Assembly (NCBI GenBank): GCA_964434105.1
Contig: CAYSTJ010000016.1
Coordinates: 1 to 64,000, forward strand
Length of the DNA stretch: 64,000 nt
Origin: CAYNST01 sp964434105
GTDB taxonomy: Bacteria; Pseudomonadota; Gammaproteobacteria; Pseudomonadales; Cellvibrionaceae
Direction of reading: 5' to 3'
The position numbers were made by a program, and so were the translations under genes. Shown here one piece after another: positions 17,049 through 25,493 of this stretch. The notes below the pieces were generated by a model that was not told the DNA's origin, made no database searches, and saw only the letters and a list, made by a program, of their open reading frames with translations. Position 1 is the first letter of the stretch. Each line of letters opens with the position of its first letter.

Positions 17049-17273
17049 GTACTATTCAGATCACGTCCCGATTTGCCCCTTAACCTACAAATAAAGCGGC
17101 GTTAAAAAATGGTCACAAACCTGTCCGGAACAGGTTTGAACGCCTGGCCAGGCGGCCCGAAGGGCGAAGCGCAGGATGCGCGGCGTATTGACACGCGTAA
17201 ACTCACATTTTTCGCCTTGCTCTGAACAAATCTGGACGCAATCTGAACAGTTACAACACGAGCTGAATAGCTA
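17049..17273 (-). mobile_element. MITE-like element, family A, copy 1
   Basis: This roughly 225-bp element is related to those at 37025-37205 and 61640-61866 (here inverted). The ends read ACTATTCAGATCACG and, inverted at the other end, TAGCTATTCAGCTCGTG. The interior carries the same stretches as copy 3, including the ACCTGTcc/ggACAGGT hairpin region near 17118-17138 and the TTTTTCGCCTTGCTCTGAAC block. It encodes no protein of its own. It lies between the porin and the mod operon, close to the ModE box. Confidence 0.75.
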
Positions 17274-17316
17274 CTGCTTCGATTCACCTATCGCGAGGAG
17301 GGGACTTGCGCCGCAG

Positions 17317-17342
17317 CGCTATATACTGCACTATATAACGAT
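17317..17342 (+). promoter_or_regulatory. ModE operator (molybdate repression site)
   Basis: CGCTATATA-CTGCAC-TATATAACGAT matches the ModE consensus (CGnTATATA-N6-TATATAACGAT) at essentially every defined position. It lies 59 bp before the modA start, and modE itself is encoded at 20023. Molybdate-bound ModE is expected to repress modABC here. Confidence 0.93.
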
Positions 17343-17400
17343 TCGACACAACAGTTGCAGTCGCTATAGCCAACCCCACCCCTTCAGACGAGGAGACACC

Positions 17401-18153
17401 GTGCGACCCCTCAACATACTTATTGCCATCATGCTGAGTTTCCTGCTGCTCAGCACCGCCCATGCCGAAAAAATTCAGGTGGCCGTTGCCGCCAATTTCG
17501 CCGCGGTCATGGCCGATATCGTGGCGCAATTTGAAAAAAATTCGGAGCATAAAGTCGTATTGACCGTCGGTTCATCGGGTAAAATATTTGCGCAGATTCA
17601 GAATGGCGCACCGTTTCAGGTTTTTTTATCAGCTGATCAGGAAAAGCCAGAGGCACTGGAAAACATAGGATTAAGCGTGGCTGGCAGTCGCTTTACCTAC
17701 GCGGTGGGGACGTTGGTGCTGTGGTCAACCAAACCCGGCTTTGCAAATGATGGCGCCAACCTGAAAAGCGGCGACTTTAACAAGCTGGCATTAGCCAATC
17801 CGAAACTCGCACCCTACGGTGCCGCTGCGGTGGAAGTATTGGAATCGCTAAAACTCAAAGAAGCTACCCAGTCGAAATGGGTCATGGGGGAGAACATCGC
17901 ACAAACTTATCAATTTGTGGGTTCGGGGAATGCGGATTTGGGTTTTGTGGCACTCTCGCAAATTATGGCGCAAGGCGAGATGAAAGAAGGGTCGAGCTGG
18001 ATTATTCCCGCTGAACTGCACCGCCCGATTCGTCAGGATGCGGTGCTGCTCAAAAGCGCCAAAAACCGCACCGGAGCCAAAGCCTTGCTGACATATCTGC
18101 GCAGTGACGAAGCTCGGGCCATTATCCATTCCTACGGCTATACAACCGAATAA
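17401..18153 (+). CDS. modA: Molybdate ABC transporter, periplasmic binding protein
   Basis: This 250-aa protein has a signal peptide ending at STAHA-EKIQ and the ModA core (VAVAANFAAVMADI, VLTVGSSGKIFAQI, FLSADQEKPEAL). It binds molybdate and tungstate in the periplasm. The GTG at 17401 follows GACGAGGAGAC; the frame runs further upstream into the MITE and operator, but that part is not protein-like. It is first in modABC, behind a ModE box. Confidence 0.95.
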   Translation: MRPLNILIAIMLSFLLLSTAHAEKIQVAVAANFAAVMADIVAQFEKNSEHKVVLTVGSSGKIFAQIQNGAPFQVFLSADQEKPEALENIGLSVAGSRFTYAVGTLVLWSTKPGFANDGANLKSGDFNKLALANPKLAPYGAAAVEVLESLKLKEATQSKWVMGENIAQTYQFVGSGNADLGFVALSQIMAQGEMKEGSSWIIPAELHRPIRQDAVLLKSAKNRTGAKALLTYLRSDEARAIIHSYGYTTE

Positions 18154-18162
18154 ACCCGCCAT

Positions 18163-18846
18163 ATGTTTTCCGAAGCTGACCTGGGAGCTATTTGGCTAAC
18201 CCTGAAACTGGCGACTACCGTAACGGTGTTATTGCTGTTTATCGGTACCCCTATCGCGTGGTGGTTGGCGCGCACACGTTCGTGGCTGAAAGGGCCGGTG
18301 GGTGCGGTAGTAGCACTGCCACTGGTGTTGCCGCCCACCGTGTTGGGGTTTTACTTGTTGATTGCCATGGGGCCTCACGGGTTTATCGGCCAGCTGACGC
18401 AGCAACTCGGTTTGGGCACACTGCCATTCACTTTTTGGGGTTTGGTGGTAGGGTCGGTGTTTTACTCGCTGCCGTTTGTGGTACAGCCGATACAGAACGC
18501 CATGGAAGCGCTCGGTGAGCGACCACTGGAAGTAGCGGCGACGCTTCGCGCCGGGCCATGGGATCGCTTTTTCACGGTGGTGTTACCGCTGGCGAAACCG
18601 GGTTTCATTACCGCCACGGTCCTCGGCTTCGCCCATACCGTGGGGGAATTCGGAGTGGTGTTGATGATCGGCGGGAATATACCTGGACAAACCCGTGTGG
18701 TGTCCGTCCAGATTTACGATCATGTGGAAGCGCTGGAATATTCCCAGGCCCATGTGCTGGCAGGCATTATGGTGGCGTTTTCGTTTGTGGTGTTGTTGGG
18801 GCTTTATGGATTTCGGCGCAAAAATCCGTTTGGGGGATTCAAATAA
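18163..18846 (+). CDS. modB: Molybdate ABC transporter permease
   Basis: This 227-aa inner-membrane protein has five predicted membrane spans. The binding-protein-dependent permease signature lies at EVAATLRAGPWDRFFTVVLPLAKPG (split EAA loop), the contact site for ModC. It starts 9 bp after the modA stop. Confidence 0.95.
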   Translation: MFSEADLGAIWLTLKLATTVTVLLLFIGTPIAWWLARTRSWLKGPVGAVVALPLVLPPTVLGFYLLIAMGPHGFIGQLTQQLGLGTLPFTFWGLVVGSVFYSLPFVVQPIQNAMEALGERPLEVAATLRAGPWDRFFTVVLPLAKPGFITATVLGFAHTVGEFGVVLMIGGNIPGQTRVVSVQIYDHVEALEYSQAHVLAGIMVAFSFVVLLGLYGFRRKNPFGGFK

Positions 18847-18885
18847 GTGGGCATTAAAGCCAGTACTCCAGCGACGAGGGTTGCA

Positions 18886-19983
18886 ATGGCAAACCCGGAG
18901 CAAGGGCTGCATGCCCAATTTCAATTACAGTATCCCGGCAAAGAATCAGCTTTTGCGCTGGATGTTAATCTTGCGCTGCCAGGCAATGGCATCACGGCCA
19001 TCTTCGGACAGTCAGGGTCTGGCAAAACGACCCTGTTGCGTTGTGTGGCCGGGTTGCAGCAGGCCACGCGAGGGCAACTGATGGTCAATGGCGAAACCTG
19101 GCAAAGCGATACTTTGTTTCTGCCCACCCATCAGCGATCGCTGGGTTATGTCTTTCAGGAATCCAGTCTGTTCCCTCACCTCACCGCGAAGGGCAATTTG
19201 AGCTACGCCATAAAGCGTTCAGGCATTCCGAACTCAGCCACGTTGTATGATCAGGTGATCGAGCTCATGGGGATCGAGTCTGTACTGTCGCGCTACCCCA
19301 GGCAGCTGTCCGGCGGTGAACGGCAGCGTGTCGCCATCGCCAGAGCGCTATTGATTCAACCCCGTTTACTATTGATGGATGAACCTTTGGCTTCGCTGGA
19401 TATGGCCAGAAAGCAGGAAATTCTGCCGTATCTGGAGAAGCTTCGATCTGCTTTAGCGATCCCGATTCTGTATGTCAGCCATTCCGTGGATGAAGTGGCG
19501 CGGCTCGCCAACCATGTGGTGGTCCTTCAGCAAGGCCGCGTAGTTACCCAGGGGAGCATAAGCCATGTTTTCTCCCGGCTCGATTTGCCGCTCCCGACTG
19601 GCAACGACGCCGGTGTGATCTGGGAAGGTGACGTTGTGGAGCGCAATCAACAGTGGCATTTGGCTCGGATAGCCTGCGCGGGCGGTGATTTATGGGTGAG
19701 AGACGCCGGTGATGCTGAGGGTCAGTGTATTCGAGTCCGAATATTGGCAAAAGATGTCAGCCTCGCGCTAAGTTGTCATAACGATTCCAGCATAGTGAAT
19801 CGGATACCCGTAGCCGTTATGGAGACAGCGCCCGACCGTGATGCCGCGATGGCACTGGTACGTTTGCAGGCCGGCAATGACCACCTGATTGCACGATTGA
19901 CCTATCGTTCTGTTGACTACCTGAAACTAACGCCAGGGCAACAGCTTTGGGCACAAATCAAGTCAGTTGCCATTGTTCGTTGA
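18886..19983 (+). CDS. modC: Molybdate ABC transporter ATPase
   Basis: This 365-aa ATPase has Walker A FGQSGSGKTT, the signature LSGGERQRVAIARAL, Walker B LLLMDEPLASLD and the H-loop SHSVDEV. A C-terminal Mop/TOBE molybdate-binding domain (last about 70 residues) is typical of ModC. I chose the ATG at 18886 because of the GAGGG site before it and the family N-terminus; a GTG at 18847, directly after modB, would add 13 residues. Confidence 0.93.
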   Translation: MANPEQGLHAQFQLQYPGKESAFALDVNLALPGNGITAIFGQSGSGKTTLLRCVAGLQQATRGQLMVNGETWQSDTLFLPTHQRSLGYVFQESSLFPHLTAKGNLSYAIKRSGIPNSATLYDQVIELMGIESVLSRYPRQLSGGERQRVAIARALLIQPRLLLMDEPLASLDMARKQEILPYLEKLRSALAIPILYVSHSVDEVARLANHVVVLQQGRVVTQGSISHVFSRLDLPLPTGNDAGVIWEGDVVERNQQWHLARIACAGGDLWVRDAGDAEGQCIRVRILAKDVSLALSCHNDSSIVNRIPVAVMETAPDRDAAMALVRLQAGNDHLIARLTYRSVDYLKLTPGQQLWAQIKSVAIVR

Positions 19984-20022
19984 TTGACTGTTCGTTCGAA
20001 AAATTTGCTGTAGATGCACTTA

Positions 20023-20835
20023 TTACTCGCTCTTAAGCAAGATCACGCTGGGTGCTTTAAACAACGCGCAAGCCAATTCGCCTTCTTTCAGCCCCAAGTC
20101 CGTTGCGCTGATATTGGTGATAATAGCACAAACGGATTTGTTGCCGCCCACATCGAGCGTGACATCTGTATTCACCGCGCCAGGCACGATGCGCGAAACC
20201 TTGCCGACGAATTTATTGCGAGCGCTCGTGACAATGCGGGTGTCCATGCTCAAGATAACCGACGATGCTTTAATCAAGGCGATGACATCGCTATTTTCCT
20301 GGAGCCCAAGCCGCTCAACACTGTCCTGGGTGATGACAGCAACCAGCCGCTGATCAGTGCCAATATCAATCTCGATTTCCGCATTTACAGCGCCTGGGGT
20401 TATCCGGGTAACGGTGCCACGGAACTGGTTTCTGGCACTGGTTGTCATGCTTTCGTTCCTCATAAAATCCGCGATATCGTGCAGCGAATGCAATTTGCTA
20501 CCCAAACGCTCAATAAATTTCTCATGCTCATCCTGCAGGGACTCGAACCCTTCGATAATTCGCCGTCCCAATTTGGTCACAGCCGTGCCGCCACCGTGCG
20601 CACCGCCTGCTGATCGGGTGACGAGCGGCTGATTGGACATATTGTTCATCGCGTCAATACGATCCCACGCTGTTTTATAACTGATACCCAGTTGTTTCGC
20701 CGCCTTGGAAATAGAGCCGCAATCATGAATGGATTTCAATAGTTCGACTTGAATTGACGCAAAGGATTGTTGGTTCCCGGTCAGTAGAAAAACATCGCCC
20801 TTGAGCCGGCCTTGATTAGATTTTCGGGTTGCCAT
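20023..20835 (-). CDS. modE: Molybdate-responsive transcriptional regulator
   Basis: This 270-aa protein is the standard two-part ModE. The N-terminal winged helix (SIHDCGSISKAAKQLGISYKTAWDRIDAMN, residues about 35-65) includes the family SAGGAHGGGTAVT wing. It is followed by two tandem molbindin (TOBE) domains, each containing SARNxFxGxVxRIxPGAVNxxxxxDIG. It binds molybdate and represses modABC through the site at 17317. It converges on modC with a 39-bp gap, so it is not in the operon. Confidence 0.95.
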   Translation of the reverse strand: MATRKSNQGRLKGDVFLLTGNQQSFASIQVELLKSIHDCGSISKAAKQLGISYKTAWDRIDAMNNMSNQPLVTRSAGGAHGGGTAVTKLGRRIIEGFESLQDEHEKFIERLGSKLHSLHDIADFMRNESMTTSARNQFRGTVTRITPGAVNAEIEIDIGTDQRLVAVITQDSVERLGLQENSDVIALIKASSVILSMDTRIVTSARNKFVGKVSRIVPGAVNTDVTLDVGGNKSVCAIITNISATDLGLKEGELACALFKAPSVILLKSE

Positions 20836-20926
20836 ACAGTCTCACGGATTGGTGATAAATTGCGTCATCTTTCTATTGGCACGAGTGCCACATTGTTGGC
20901 GTTTCGCGATAACCCATTGAAGCTAT

Positions 20927-21000
20927 AAGAATTTCGGCGCTTTGCTCAAAGCTGTGAATTCCCTATAAATCAATTGGCTAGATCCAATCGTCAACAGGCA
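20927..21000 (+). repeat. Dispersed AT-rich repeat (partner at 54828-54905)
   Basis: The two copies share stretches such as TATAAATCAATT and TAGATCCA in the same order and spacing. The 54.9-kb copy runs into a family B MITE end (CATCAACAGACCCT). This copy ends in CGTCAACAGGCA, possibly a worn form of that end. Confidence 0.45.
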
Positions 21001-21196
21001 CGAACATACGATACCAATCATTATCGATGATTACTTAAACCGTGTCGATTCATCCCGACACCGCCAGGTAGCGTGGCAGCTTTTGTTTCAGCGCGCTACA
21101 CGAAGTGGCCAGTTTCAACCTTTTTTTACCGGCCGGACTTCTACCCATCCGCAACCACCTTTTCTACGCATTTCAGTTTAACGTGGAGGCGGGGAA

Positions 21197-21226
21197 TTGA
21201 CAGCACGCTATCAAGGTCACTTTACA
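21197..21226 (+). promoter_or_regulatory. Candidate sigma-70 promoter of the beta-glucan locus
   Basis: A perfect -35 TTGACA is 18 bp from TTTACA, about 170 bp before the GH16 start. The -10 is weak. Confidence 0.3.
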
Positions 21227-21395
21227 TGGCGATTGGCATAGCCGGTGCGATAAGCGGTTCCCATTTAAGCAAAGTGGGACTTCCCGATGGACGAAACTGA
21301 AGGCGGTGGGACGACAACAGAATAAAGAGCGGGAATACTGGGCGGGTACTCCGAAACCCCAAAACCCCAGAAATCCAACCATCAGAGGATTCGAA

Positions 21396-23042
21396 ATGCC
21401 AGCCGACTTTTTTGTTCTCAGGTCTATCTTTCGCTCTCGGGCTCTCTTCCCGGTTTACCTGACTGCGCTGCTCACCGCATGTGGTGGCGAAAACGGGGGT
21501 CACCCGGGCTCTTCATCCGGTAGCAGTACATCGTCAGGCAGTGGCTCTTCCTCAGGCACGAGCAGTGGCGCAAGCAGCTCGTCTTCAGGCTCTGCGACAA
21601 CCAGCAGCAGTTCATCGGGCATGGCCGCGGGGGGGTGCCTGCAGCCGGCATTGGATAGCGGATACTGCCTGGTGTGGCAGGATGAGTTCTCCGGGACGGC
21701 TCTCGATACCTCCAAATGGAGCGCGGAGGTCAATTGCTGGGGTGGCGGAAACAACGAAGCCCAATGCTATGTAGACAGGCCGGAAAACCTGTGGGTCGAT
21801 GGTGGCTACCTGCACCTGAAAGCGATTCGAGAAGATGTAACCGGACCTTCTGTGGTCGACGATGAACCGGGCTATTTCAGAGAAGACTCCAGCGGCACGG
21901 GTACCTACAGTTCCGCCAGAGTCCGCACAAAAAACCAGGGCGACTGGCGTTACGGTCGTTTTGAGATCCGCGCAAAATTGCCATCGGGGCAGGGCACCTG
22001 GCCGGCAGTCTGGATGCTGCCCACCGATAATGTGTACGGCGGATGGGCTTCATCAGGCGAAATCGACATAATGGAGGCCGTGAACCTGAAGGTTGACGGC
22101 GAACGACGCCTGTATGGGACGCTTCATTTCGGCGATAACTGGCCGAACAATGTTCATTCTGGCGACAGCTACCAGCTACCGAATGCAGTCAGTCCCGCCG
22201 ATGACTTTCATGAATATGCGATCGAATGGGAAGAAGGGGAGATCCGCTGGTATGTCGACGGTGATCACTTTGCAACACAAACCCAGGACGGCTGGTACAC
22301 GATGGCTGATCTTGACGATCCTGCCGCGCCCTTCAATCAGCGATTTCATTTGTTACTCAACCTGGCCGTTGGCGGCGACTGGGCTGCTGCGGTGAACGAT
22401 ACCGGTATTGATGCGTCCGTCTTTCCCCAGGAGATGGTTGTTGACTATGTTCGGGTCTATGAATGTACCCGTGATCCTGAGACGGGGCGTGGTTGTGCGT
22501 CGCGTAACGTCAATGTTGCGGTCAACCCTGGCGTGGCACCACCGGCGCCGGTGGATACCGCAGGTGATGCTTTGACCATCTTTGACGGAGCGACAACCAA
22601 TGTGGCCTTTAACTGGGGAGTCTATACTGAGTCCGGGGAAATCGGTTACCAGATCGTCAATGCAGGTGAACCCTATGGTGAGGTCGCCGAGCTGACTTTC
22701 TCGACAGACACCGGCATCGGGTTTTTTCAGTCGGGCACCACATTCGACCTGTCCGAGTTCAGCAGAATATCCTTTGCTCTGCGTGTGGTTGAAGATCCAC
22801 GCCCGGTCAAGGCACCTTTACTCTTTCGGGCTGACTGTGGTTACCCGTGTACATCCGGTGATGTAGTTTTAGTATATCCGGGTCTGAATGTCTGGACGCA
22901 CTATGAAATCCCACTGCGGGAATTAGCTGCAGGTGGACTCGCCATCAACGCGGTCGACACGCCGTTCGTTATTTCGACATCGGTGGGAAACCAGGCAGGG
23001 TTAAAGCTGATGCTGGACAATTTGGTCATTCACCGGTACTGA
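21396..23042 (+). CDS. GH16 endo-beta-1,3-glucanase (laminarinase-type) lipoprotein
   Basis: This surface or secreted enzyme probably cleaves laminarin or related beta-1,3(4)-glucans. The start at 21396, behind AGAGGA, gives 548 aa with a lipobox (LTAC, C29). A 40-residue Ser/Gly linker follows. The GH16 domain covers about residues 85-355; its catalytic motif is EIDIMEAV (ExDxxE) and substrate-cleft residues lie in GTWPAVWMLP. The C-terminal 150 residues form a beta-rich, carbohydrate-binding-like module (FDGATTNVAFNWG ... LMLDNLVIHRY). It leads a beta-glucan locus with the GH3 enzyme and the AraC regulator that follow. The poly-serine linker is typical of Cellvibrionaceae. Confidence 0.9.
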   Translation: MPADFFVLRSIFRSRALFPVYLTALLTACGGENGGHPGSSSGSSTSSGSGSSSGTSSGASSSSSGSATTSSSSSGMAAGGCLQPALDSGYCLVWQDEFSGTALDTSKWSAEVNCWGGGNNEAQCYVDRPENLWVDGGYLHLKAIREDVTGPSVVDDEPGYFREDSSGTGTYSSARVRTKNQGDWRYGRFEIRAKLPSGQGTWPAVWMLPTDNVYGGWASSGEIDIMEAVNLKVDGERRLYGTLHFGDNWPNNVHSGDSYQLPNAVSPADDFHEYAIEWEEGEIRWYVDGDHFATQTQDGWYTMADLDDPAAPFNQRFHLLLNLAVGGDWAAAVNDTGIDASVFPQEMVVDYVRVYECTRDPETGRGCASRNVNVAVNPGVAPPAPVDTAGDALTIFDGATTNVAFNWGVYTESGEIGYQIVNAGEPYGEVAELTFSTDTGIGFFQSGTTFDLSEFSRISFALRVVEDPRPVKAPLLFRADCGYPCTSGDVVLVYPGLNVWTHYEIPLRELAAGGLAINAVDTPFVISTSVGNQAGLKLMLDNLVIHRY

Positions 23043-23157
23043 AATACTGTGAGTTTACCGGGCGATTAATCGGTCCCTTTCACACCGATGCCACATGGCG
23101 TGGTGTTTTCAACCGGCGGTCATGAAATAGCCGACACCAACGACCAGGAGACAGACT

Positions 23158-25398
23158 ATGCAGTTTTGTAAATGGATGGCAGTTGGCGGAGCAGTATTGA
23201 TGTCAGCGCAACCAGGGGCGCAGACGGATGCACCGTCCAGGGTTCAGGCCCTGTTGGACAAGATGACACTGGCCGAAAAGATCGGCCAAATGAATCAGTA
23301 CAACGGTTTCTGGGATGCTACCGGACCGGTACCGAGCGAGGCCGACAGTAAAAAGAAGTACGACCATCTGCGTAGTGGACAGGTTGGTTCAGTCTTGAAC
23401 GTGGTGGGGGCGGAAAATGTTCGGGAGCTCCAAAGGATCGCTGTCGAAGAAACCCGCCTTGGCATTCCCCTGATTTTTGGACTTGACGTAATTCATGGGC
23501 ACAAGACACTGTTTCCGATACCTTTGGCCGAAGCTGCCAGCTGGGAACCCGCTGCGATCGAACAGGGCGCACGCATTGCTGCCATAGAGTCTTCGGCGCA
23601 GGGGATTAACTGGACATTTGCCCCTATGGTTGATATTTCGTTCGATGCGCGTTGGGGTAGAGTAGCGGAGGGTGCTGGCGAAGACCCGTATCTCGGCTCG
23701 AGAGTCGCCGAAGCCCGGGTGCGTGGCTTTCAGGGGCAGGACCTTACCGCGCCGGATACCATCGCGGCTACGGCCAAACATCTTGCGGGTTACGGCTTTG
23801 CTGAGGGCGGACGTGACTACAATCGCGTCGATATGAGCACCTACACGCTCTTCAATATCGTGTTGCCGCCTTTTAGGGCGACTGTCGAAGCTGATGTTAA
23901 AACCTTTATGAATTCTTTTAATACGCTCAATGGGGTACCGGCCACTGCCTCCGGTTTTTTGTTGCGTGACATATTGAAAGATCGTTGGGGGTTTAACGGG
24001 TTTGTCGTGTCTGACTGGGCATCAATTCAGGAGATGGTGCCGCACGGATATGCGGAGAACAACCGGCGGGCTGCGGAACTCGCCTTGCAGGCGGGTACTG
24101 ACATGGACATGGAAGGCTACGCCTATGTCAACGAGCTTGAACAGTCGATAGGCAGCGGCAACGCGGATCAGAAGCACGTCGACGACGCGGTTCGCCGCAT
24201 TTTGACGGTCAAGGAAGCGCTGGGGCTGTTTGACGACCCTTACCGTTATGTCAGCGAGGAAAGGGAAAAGCGGCTGCTTTACCACCCGGATCACATGGCA
24301 GCTGCACGCGATATGGCCCGACGATCCATTGTGCTGCTGAAAAACGACGGAAACCTGCTGCCGTTGAGCCGGGATCAGAAGAAAATTGCAGTGATTGGGC
24401 CGCTCGCCCAGGACAAAAACAGTCCGCTCGGTACCTGGCGAGTATCCTCGGACGACAATACCGCTGTGTCATTGCTGGAAGGACTTGAGCAGTACACCCC
24501 ACATATTCGCTACGCCGAAGGCACCAAATTAAGTATCGGACCGGAATCGTTCGCAGAACATATACAGGTGAATCAAACCGACCGCGGCGGCTTTAAGAAG
24601 GCACTACAATTGGCGCGCAAGAGCGATGTCGTCATTATGATGCTGGGCGAGCATGGATTCCAGTCAGGTGAGGGTCGCAGCCGCACGCGGCTGGGCCTGC
24701 CGGGTTTGCAGCAGGAATTGCTTGAGGCAGTCTACTCGGTAAACAAAAACATCGTTCTGCTGGTAGCAAGCGGTCGCCCGTTGGTGCTGACCTGGGCGGA
24801 TGAGCATATACCGTCCATAGTGCAAACCTGGCAACTTGGCAGTCAGAGCGGCAATGCCATCGCCGATGTACTGTTTAACGTGTACAACCCGGCAGGCAAA
24901 CTGCCAATGACCTTTCCGCGCAATGTTGGGCAGGTACCGCTGAGCTATCTGCAGTTCAGTACTGGGCGTCCAACGTCTACGAACACGGTGTTCTGGTCCC
25001 ACTACACCGATGAGAGCAACGCGCCCCTTTATCCATTTGGACACGGCCTAAGCTACACCACGTTTCAATACAGTGACTTGAAGGTAGACGCAGGCAACAG
25101 GTCCGCCGTGCGGGTGGCTGTCACGGTGAAAAACAGCGGAAAGCTAGCCGGAGAAGAGGTTGTGCAGCTGTATATCCGCGACAGGGTGGCGATTCCGGTC
25201 CGCCCGGTCAAAGAATTAAAAGGGTTCGATAAAATTCATTTAGCGCCAGGTGAAAGCAAACAGATCGAGTTTCTGCTCACCGAAAAAGAGCTCGGATTTT
25301 ATGACGATACAGGGAAATTTGTTGTCCAGCCGGGCGAATTCGATGTCATGGTCGGTGGCAGCTCGGATACGCGCCTCAGTGAAACCTTTACTTTTTAA
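23158..25398 (+). CDS. bglX: GH3 beta-glucosidase (BglX-type, periplasmic)
   Basis: This 746-aa exported beta-glucosidase has a signal peptide (residues 1 to about 22, after QPGAQ). The GH3 N-terminal barrel follows, with KHLAGYGFAEGGRDYN and the catalytic nucleophile D286 in FVVSDWAS. The C-terminal GH3 domain and a fibronectin-III-like domain (AVRVAVTVKNSGKLAGEEVVQLY) complete it. It would finish oligosaccharides released by the GH16 enzyme 115 bp upstream. The ATG has a CAGGAGA site. Confidence 0.93.
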   Translation: MQFCKWMAVGGAVLMSAQPGAQTDAPSRVQALLDKMTLAEKIGQMNQYNGFWDATGPVPSEADSKKKYDHLRSGQVGSVLNVVGAENVRELQRIAVEETRLGIPLIFGLDVIHGHKTLFPIPLAEAASWEPAAIEQGARIAAIESSAQGINWTFAPMVDISFDARWGRVAEGAGEDPYLGSRVAEARVRGFQGQDLTAPDTIAATAKHLAGYGFAEGGRDYNRVDMSTYTLFNIVLPPFRATVEADVKTFMNSFNTLNGVPATASGFLLRDILKDRWGFNGFVVSDWASIQEMVPHGYAENNRRAAELALQAGTDMDMEGYAYVNELEQSIGSGNADQKHVDDAVRRILTVKEALGLFDDPYRYVSEEREKRLLYHPDHMAAARDMARRSIVLLKNDGNLLPLSRDQKKIAVIGPLAQDKNSPLGTWRVSSDDNTAVSLLEGLEQYTPHIRYAEGTKLSIGPESFAEHIQVNQTDRGGFKKALQLARKSDVVIMMLGEHGFQSGEGRSRTRLGLPGLQQELLEAVYSVNKNIVLLVASGRPLVLTWADEHIPSIVQTWQLGSQSGNAIADVLFNVYNPAGKLPMTFPRNVGQVPLSYLQFSTGRPTSTNTVFWSHYTDESNAPLYPFGHGLSYTTFQYSDLKVDAGNRSAVRVAVTVKNSGKLAGEEVVQLYIRDRVAIPVRPVKELKGFDKIHLAPGESKQIEFLLTEKELGFYDDTGKFVVQPGEFDVMVGGSSDTRLSETFTF

Positions 25399-25434
25399 TC
25401 GAGTGCCGTGGGCGCGAATCTGCGGTACGGACCT

Positions 25435-25475
25435 GAGACAGGACACAGGGGGTCGCCTATAATGGCGGCCCCTGT
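25435..25475 (+). promoter_or_regulatory. Promoter embedded in a hairpin ahead of the AraC-type gene
   Basis: TATAAT (25458-25463) has a GAGACA -35 hexamer 17 bp upstream (25435-25440). TATAAT is also the loop of a large imperfect hairpin (ACAGGGGG.. 25445 pairing with ..CCCCTGT 25475). In DNA this is an inverted repeat centred on the -10, a possible repressor or autoregulation site. It also limits read-through from the GH3 gene. Confidence 0.45.
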
Positions 25476-25493
25476 CATGATGGCCTGATTCGT

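Larger units (their letters stand above)
20836..21395. other. Intergenic region upstream of the glucanase gene, with a dispersed repeat
   Basis: No gene is convincing here. 20927-21000 resembles 54828-54905 (shared AAGAATTTC, TATAAATCAATT, TAGATCCA and a TCAACAG end). A palindrome AATCAT-TATCG-ATGATT lies at 21016-21032. A promoter-like TTGACA (21197-21202) stands 18 bp from TTTACA (21221-21226), ahead of the GH16 start. Confidence 0.45.

Noticed and set aside
17102..17287. Apparent protein shared by 17102-17287 (minus) and 61431-61859 (plus)
   Set aside because: The similarity comes from the family A MITE itself; the frames have no ribosome site and are open only by chance.
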